Assembly (NCBI GenBank): GCA_002314835.1 | Contig: DCHM01000022.1 | Span: forward strand, 62,008-71,958 | Reading direction: 5' to 3' | Length of the DNA stretch: 9,951 bases | Source: Clostridiales bacterium UBA1752 | GTDB taxonomy: Bacteria; Bacillota; Clostridia; Oscillospirales; CAG-382 | Shown: positions 5,895 to 9,951 of the stretch, in pieces | Numbering within the stretch: position 1 is the stretch's first letter | Layout: each line of letters starts with the position of its first letter | Notes under the pieces: model-generated | Database searches by the model: none | Told to the model about the DNA's origin: nothing | Seen by the model: the letters and a program-made list of their open reading frames with translations, nothing else | Translations under genes and position numbers: made by a program

Positions 5895-7016
5895 ATGGAT
5901 TTTACTAACGGCTATGTCTTGCTCGACGGAGCCATGGGCACAAATCTCTACAAGAGAGGACTGCCTGCAGGCGTCTGCGTCGAAGAGTGGAATATGGCGC
6001 ACCCCGAGGTGTTTCTCGGAGTGCAGAATGAATATATCGAGGCTGGCTCGGACGTAATCTACGCTCCGACCTTCTCGGCAAACCGCGTTTCTCTGTCAAA
6101 TTACGGACTCGGTGACAAGGTGTATCTATATAACCGCGCTCTTACCGAGCTCAGTGTCAAAAACGCCGCACAAAGATGCGCGGTTGCGGCATCTGTAACT
6201 ACTACGGGGCTGTTTGTAAAGCCTTTCGGCGATACCTCGTTTGACGAATTGATACAAATATACGTAGAGCAAATTAATGGTATCAAGGACGGCGGAGCAG
6301 AGTTTGTCGTCGGAGAAACTCTGATGAATATCACTGACATCCGCGCATTTGCTTACGCCGCCAAAGAGTGCAATATGCCATTTGCCGTCACGGTTACTGT
6401 TGATGGCAGTTACCGCACGCTTTCGGGCTTGACGGTTGCCGCCGCCGTGCTGACTGCACAGGACGTAGGAGCTATGGCTGTCGGCATAAATTGCTCAGAG
6501 GGTCCAGAGCTCGTTGCGTCTGCATTGCAGGACGCCGTAAAGTACGCTCGCATACCTTTGATAGCAAAGCCCAACGGAGGCTTGCCCGACGCACCCGTCA
6601 GCGTAGATGATTTTATCACTGCGGCAAAGAGACTGCTCGAGCTCGGCGTTACCGTTATCGGAGGTTGCTGCGGCACCGATAAAGAGTATATAAAGGCATT
6701 GCGTAGGCTTCTTGACAGTCAAAAAGCGTTCGCCTTGCCTCGCACAGCACTTTATGCTTGTGCCGACTGGCAAAACGTGTTTGACCTCCCCAAAGAGCCT
6801 GTTTTGTCAGAAACTTATCAGATAAACACCCCGGATGAACTATATGCTATTGACGCTACCGACTGCGACGTTGTTTGCATAGGTGTTAACAAGGATAACG
6901 CCGCAGACGTCGCCGCCGAAGCCTTTTGCCTCTCAAAGCCCATAAGGTTTGTGGGTGACTGCGATGCAGTAGGGACGGCAGTCAAATATTACCAAGGCGT
7001 ATCATTTAAAAGATAG
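5895..7016 (+). CDS. Homocysteine S-methyltransferase (MetH N-domain/BHMT type) with short C-terminal extension
   Basis: Zinc-dependent transfer of a methyl group to L-homocysteine, giving methionine; the methyl donor cannot be told. Of 373 residues, about 1-275 form the barrel: LLDGAMGTNLYKRG near the start, YAPTFSANR, GETLMNI, and zinc ligands C200 (INCSEGPE), C258 and C259 (GGCCGT). GGAGG (5882-5886) is eight bases from this ATG; an in-frame ATG at 5880 lies before it and at the transcription start, so it is rejected. About 85 residues follow the barrel. They include LSKPIRFVGDCDAVGTAVKYYQG, faintly like the pterin-domain segment of MetH (a strand, then AL-YY-G), but the GERIN motif and the rest of that domain are missing, as are any cobalamin domains. 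The protein may work with separate corrinoid partners or with S-methylmethionine. It is cotranscribed with the peptidase gene ten bases on. Confidence 0.88.
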   Translation: MDFTNGYVLLDGAMGTNLYKRGLPAGVCVEEWNMAHPEVFLGVQNEYIEAGSDVIYAPTFSANRVSLSNYGLGDKVYLYNRALTELSVKNAAQRCAVAASVTTTGLFVKPFGDTSFDELIQIYVEQINGIKDGGAEFVVGETLMNITDIRAFAYAAKECNMPFAVTVTVDGSYRTLSGLTVAAAVLTAQDVGAMAVGINCSEGPELVASALQDAVKYARIPLIAKPNGGLPDAPVSVDDFITAAKRLLELGVTVIGGCCGTDKEYIKALRRLLDSQKAFALPRTALYACADWQNVFDLPKEPVLSETYQINTPDELYAIDATDCDVVCIGVNKDNAADVAAEAFCLSKPIRFVGDCDAVGTAVKYYQGVSFKR

Positions 7017-7026
7017 GAGAAATAAA

Positions 7027-8526
7027 ATGACTGTAAAAACTGCACTTGAGACATTTAGTGCCATCCAAGCCAAAATTGATGCTCTCGATCACGCCGGCGG
7101 CATACTGTATTACGACGGCTCAACTGTTGCACCGCCTGCTTCGACCGAGCACCGCGGAGAAACCCTCGGCTATCTTAGCGAGCTGGGCTACAACCTTGCC
7201 ACCTCCAAGGAAACCTGCGACACGGTTGACTATTTGCTCGCACACGAGGACGAATTGACCGCAGAGCAAAAGCGCAATGTCAAGCTCTTTAATAAAGACC
7301 GCGAGTACATGCAGTCTATACCGCTCGAAAAATATACCGCTTTTCAGATGTTGCAAAACAAAGCATCTGCCGTCTGGCACGAGGCAAAACAAAAAAAAGA
7401 CTATGCCATGTTTGCGCCGTATTTGCAGCAGCTTATTGATACGAGCATTGAGTTTGCGCACTATTATAAGCCGGATAAATATCACTATGACGTCATGCTC
7501 GACTCAAAAGAAACGGGCCTTGACGTCAAACAGTGCGATGAGTTTTTTGATACCGTAAAGTCGGGTATAGTACCGCTTATCAAAAAAGTCCTCGCAAAAA
7601 AAACTATCGACGACAGCTTTTTGTTTGGCTCTTTCCCGACTGCAGACCAACGCAAAATAACCGACGCGATTATTGATTTTGAAAAGCTCGACCCGCAAAG
7701 GTCTGTTTGCGGCGAAACCGAGCATCCTTTTACTACAAATTTCTCTACAGAGGACGTTCGCATAACGACTCACTATTACGAGGACGGTTTTGTTTCGTCT
7801 ATGTACAGTGTTGCACACGAGGGTGGCCACGCTCTGTATGAACTCGGCATTAATCCGGCGTATAACAAGACCTCTCTCTCAGGCGGTGTTTCGATGGGCA
7901 TACACGAATGTCAGTCGAGATTTTTTGAGAATATTATTTGCCGCTCTAAGGCATTTTGCGATTTTATTTTACCAAAGCTAAAAGAAATATTCCCCGAGCA
8001 ACTAAAAGGCGTAACTACTGATATGTATTACCGTGCGATTAACAAGGCAGCGCCGTCACTCATCCGTACCGAAGCCGACGAGCTGACTTATCCTTTGCAC
8101 ATACTTATACGTTACGAAATAGAAAAAGCCATAATGGCTGGCGAAGTCACGGTTGACGAGCTCCCTGCTTTGTGGAACGCAAAATACAAAGAGTATCTCG
8201 GCGTGGACGTTCCAGACGACACGCGCGGCATCCTGCAGGATATGCACTGGAGCGAAGCTATGTTCGGATATTTCCCGTCATACGCTCTCGGCTCGGCTTA
8301 CGGCGCACAGATTCTATCCGTGATGAAAAAGACTATCGACGTAAACGGCGATATTGCCAAGGGCGACGTCAGCAATATATCCGCATGGCTGCACGATAGG
8401 ATTTGGCAGTACGGTTCGCTTTATGACCCCAAAGAGCTTTTTGAAAACGCGGTCGGCGCACCGTTTGACCCGCATTATTTCATTGACTATCTTACTGAGA
8501 AGTACACGGAGATTTACAACCTTTAA
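7027..8526 (+). CDS. Metallocarboxypeptidase, M32 family (thermostable carboxypeptidase 1 type)
   Basis: Cytoplasmic zinc or cobalt carboxypeptidase that removes C-terminal amino acids from peptides with broad specificity. The 499 residues are the normal M32 length. The metal motif is H264-E265-G-G-H268 in SVAHEGGHALYELG, with the third ligand E294 in GIHECQSRFFEN. Other family signatures are intact: RITTHYYEDGF (246-255), IRTEADELTYPLHI (346-359) and YFPSYALGSAYGAQ (415-428). The ribosome binding site AGGAGA (7015-7020) overlaps the stop of the methyltransferase gene and is six bases from the ATG, so the two genes form an operon. The link may be only housekeeping: peptide turnover and methionine formation share no step. 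There is no signal peptide. Nothing is missing from the active site, so the enzyme should be active. The identification is firm. Confidence 0.96.
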   Translation: MTVKTALETFSAIQAKIDALDHAGGILYYDGSTVAPPASTEHRGETLGYLSELGYNLATSKETCDTVDYLLAHEDELTAEQKRNVKLFNKDREYMQSIPLEKYTAFQMLQNKASAVWHEAKQKKDYAMFAPYLQQLIDTSIEFAHYYKPDKYHYDVMLDSKETGLDVKQCDEFFDTVKSGIVPLIKKVLAKKTIDDSFLFGSFPTADQRKITDAIIDFEKLDPQRSVCGETEHPFTTNFSTEDVRITTHYYEDGFVSSMYSVAHEGGHALYELGINPAYNKTSLSGGVSMGIHECQSRFFENIICRSKAFCDFILPKLKEIFPEQLKGVTTDMYYRAINKAAPSLIRTEADELTYPLHILIRYEIEKAIMAGEVTVDELPALWNAKYKEYLGVDVPDDTRGILQDMHWSEAMFGYFPSYALGSAYGAQILSVMKKTIDVNGDIAKGDVSNISAWLHDRIWQYGSLYDPKELFENAVGAPFDPHYFIDYLTEKYTEIYNL

Positions 8527-8530
8527 ACCA

Positions 8531-8561
8531 AAAAAGCTGTTGCACGTCGCAACAGCTTTTT
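8531..8561. terminator. Bidirectional terminator between the M32 and lytic transglycosylase genes
   Basis: A perfect 13-bp stem pairs AAAAAGCTGTTGC (8531-8543) with GCAACAGCTTTTT (8549-8561) around the loop ACGTC. The T run serves the plus-strand operon, and the A run (8530-8535) serves the minus-strand genes. It ends three bases before the transglycosylase stop, and no other intergenic sequence remains. Confidence 0.93.
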
Positions 8562-8564
8562 GTA

Positions 8565-9119
8565 TTAACCGAAATACAGCCTTTTGTAGATTTCACTGAC
8601 GCTTATTACCTTGGCAACAAAGTTTCTCGTTTCCTCAAACGGTATCTCTTTTAACGTTACACCGTCGTCCGAATATTCGGGATTTGTCAGCCAATTTTGC
8701 ACATTGCCGTGACCTGCGTTATAGGCGGCGAGCGCCGTTTCGACCGAGCCGAATTTGCGTATCAACCAGCCGAGATAATAACTGCCGCAGGCGAGGTTTG
8801 TTTCTGCATCGGTTATTTCTCCGCCTACAAATTCGTCACCCATCAGTCTCGTCAACCAGTCAAACGTATCCGGCATCAGTTGCATCAGCCCGATTGCTCC
8901 CACTCGCGAAACAGCCTCGGGGTTAAACGAGCTCTCGCAGTAAACAACTGCAGATAGCAGATAAGGCTCATAGCCGTTTTTTTCGGCGTTTGATTCTATC
9001 AAATCGCGGTAGGATAGGGGATATATCTTTTTTTCAAAATATTGAGACGTCAGACATAAGGTTACTGCACAGCACAGGATTAGCACTGCGAGTGTGGTAA
9101 TCTTAGACCGTTTATTCAC
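8565..9119 (-). CDS. Membrane-anchored lytic transglycosylase, GH23 (SLT domain)
   Basis: This protein cleaves the MurNAc-GlcNAc bond of peptidoglycan to give 1,6-anhydro ends. The 184 residues have a signal anchor at about 8-26, a short linker, then the SLT lysozyme-like domain (about 38-180). The catalytic glutamate is E62 in VVYCESSFNP, followed by the standard RVGAIGLMQLMP (72-83), and AAYNAGHGNVQNW (131-143) forms the substrate groove. The start is GTG at 9117-9119; GGAGG lies six bases upstream inside the preceding gene, and the two genes overlap by eight bases (9112-9119), so translation is coupled. A small transglycosylase next to coaE is a familiar arrangement in clostridia. The size is that of the short single-domain enzymes, and the active site is intact. 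Confidence 0.94.
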   Translation of the reverse strand: MNKRSKITTLAVLILCCAVTLCLTSQYFEKKIYPLSYRDLIESNAEKNGYEPYLLSAVVYCESSFNPEAVSRVGAIGLMQLMPDTFDWLTRLMGDEFVGGEITDAETNLACGSYYLGWLIRKFGSVETALAAYNAGHGNVQNWLTNPEYSDDGVTLKEIPFEETRNFVAKVISVSEIYKRLYFG

Positions 9120-9951
9120 CGCACACCTCCGCCAAAAGCTTTGCGAGTGTTTGATTTACCTTGTTTTTAAGGTCGTCAAGGTTTGTGCTGTTGTCGATGA
9201 AATAGTCACATTTTGCTCTGACGTCGGGTTGCTTTGCGAGCCTGCATTGAGCTTGCGCGAGTGAAATGCCGTCGCGCTCTGTGATACGTTTTATCAGTGC
9301 GTCGTCCTCAGCCCATACGCAGACAACGGCGTCACATTCTTTGTCAAATCCGCTCTCAAAGAGCAGCGGAGCGTCAACAAACACGAGCTTGTCGTTATCG
9401 TGGGCCACGATGATTTGACGGGTTTTATCGAGTATGTATTTATGCGTAATCGTATTGAGGTCTTGCAGAGCCTTAGCGTCGTTAAACACTATGTTTCTCA
9501 GCTTGTCGCGGCTGATAACGCCGTCCTGCAAAACGTCTCCGAACCTATCAGCGATGGCTCTCGTTATTTCACTATCTTTAGCTGAAATCATCTCGTGATA
9601 AACCGCATCGGTATCAATAACCGTATAACCGTTTTGACGGAGCAGAGCACCGACTTGACCCTTGCCGCTGCCGCTCCTGCCGCAGAGCCCGATAACACCG
9701 ACACGGCATTTCAAGAGGCTTTGTATTTCTGCCAAATCAAATGCGCCCTCGCGTATGACTTTTGGTTCTCCGACTACCGAAATAATCGTCGAAGGCACCC
9801 CGTAAGGCGAAGGACCTACGTCAATCACGGCGTCAACCCTGCCCATCAACTCTTTTGCCGCCATTTCACCCGTTATGCCTGCCGCATTGCCCGAAATATT
9901 GGCGCTCGTAGCGGCGAGCATACATCCGCATTCGCGCATAAAGCACAGACC
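9112..9951 (-). CDS. coaE: Fusion of TsaC/Sua5 (YrdC domain, C-terminal part) and dephospho-CoA kinase CoaE; 5' end outside window
   Basis: The frame is open from the right edge to the TAA at 9112-9114, 279 residues in view. Numbering from the ATG at 9937-9939, residues 1-72 match the end of a YrdC/Sua5 domain: ATSANISG (10-17), GVPSTIISVVG (47-57) and VIREGAF (61-67). That domain makes threonylcarbamoyl-AMP from threonine, bicarbonate and ATP for tRNA t6A. Only about six residues later comes CoaE, which phosphorylates dephospho-CoA in the last step of CoA synthesis: P-loop GLCGRSGSGKG (84-94), DTDAVYHEM (109-117), DAPLLFESG (189-197), RDGISLAQAQ (222-231) and CDYFIDNST (244-252). No stop, ribosome binding site or good start separates the halves. 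The P-loop has Gly where Ser or Thr normally follows Lys. The ATG at 9937 lies within the YrdC fold and is not the start. It overlaps the transglycosylase gene by eight bases. Confidence 0.85.
   Translation of the reverse strand, partial: GLCFMRECGCMLAATSANISGNAAGITGEMAAKELMGRVDAVIDVGPSPYGVPSTIISVVGEPKVIREGAFDLAEIQSLLKCRVGVIGLCGRSGSGKGQVGALLRQNGYTVIDTDAVYHEMISAKDSEITRAIADRFGDVLQDGVISRDKLRNIVFNDAKALQDLNTITHKYILDKTRQIIVAHDNDKLVFVDAPLLFESGFDKECDAVVCVWAEDDALIKRITERDGISLAQAQCRLAKQPDVRAKCDYFIDNSTNLDDLKNKVNQTLAKLLAEVCGE

Overview
The window looks like chromosomal DNA of a mid-GC Bacillota, most likely an uncultured Clostridia-type anaerobe from a gut-like habitat. This placement is an inference from several things: strong AGGAG-type ribosome binding sites, sigma-A promoters with a Gram-positive extended -10 (TGTGnTAAAAT), Bacillus-type NagB and CysE active sites, a Clostridia-like cation diffusion facilitator, and short intergenic gaps with compact hairpin-plus-T terminators. 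I see no tRNA, rRNA, CRISPR array, insertion sequence, phage gene or attachment site. The genes are mostly metabolic and envelope functions; the unusual features lie in how individual genes are built and started.

Layout. (1) 1-1771, plus strand: the 3' part of a carbohydrate-binding (CBM9/DOMON-like) protein that enters from the left edge, then a xylose-isomerase-like TIM-barrel sugar isomerase/epimerase, closed by a terminator. (2) 1780-5033, plus strand: a tight four-gene operon from one strong promoter. It holds a membrane-anchored protein of unknown function, serine O-acetyltransferase CysE, a secreted D,D-carboxypeptidase-like (S11) protein that has lost all its catalytic motifs, and a zinc-type cation diffusion facilitator whose only plausible start codon is ATC. 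(3) 5007-5768, minus strand: glucosamine-6-phosphate deaminase NagB, convergent with the operon and sharing a bidirectional terminator. (4) 5769-5894: a 126-bp divergent promoter region with a 13-bp direct repeat touching both promoters. (5) 5895-8526, plus strand: homocysteine S-methyltransferase, then an M32 metallocarboxypeptidase. (6) 8531-9951, minus strand: a fusion of TsaC/Sua5 with dephospho-CoA kinase CoaE that runs off the right edge, overlapping a GH23 lytic transglycosylase; this pair converges on the M32 gene at a second bidirectional terminator.

How the genes fit together. The left pair suggests extracellular glycan binding coupled to sugar isomerisation. NagB returns amino-sugar phosphate to glycolysis. 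CysE (cysteine precursor) and the homocysteine methyltransferase both belong to sulfur amino acid metabolism but sit in different transcripts. The S11 pseudoenzyme and the lytic transglycosylase both act at or near peptidoglycan.

Most notable points: the catalytically dead S11 homolog conserved inside a cysE-CDF operon; the TsaC-CoaE fusion; the ATC initiation codon of the CDF gene; and a promoter placed so that the first operon gene would be made from a leaderless or nearly leaderless mRNA. I did not find a convincing new multi-gene defence or mobile system.
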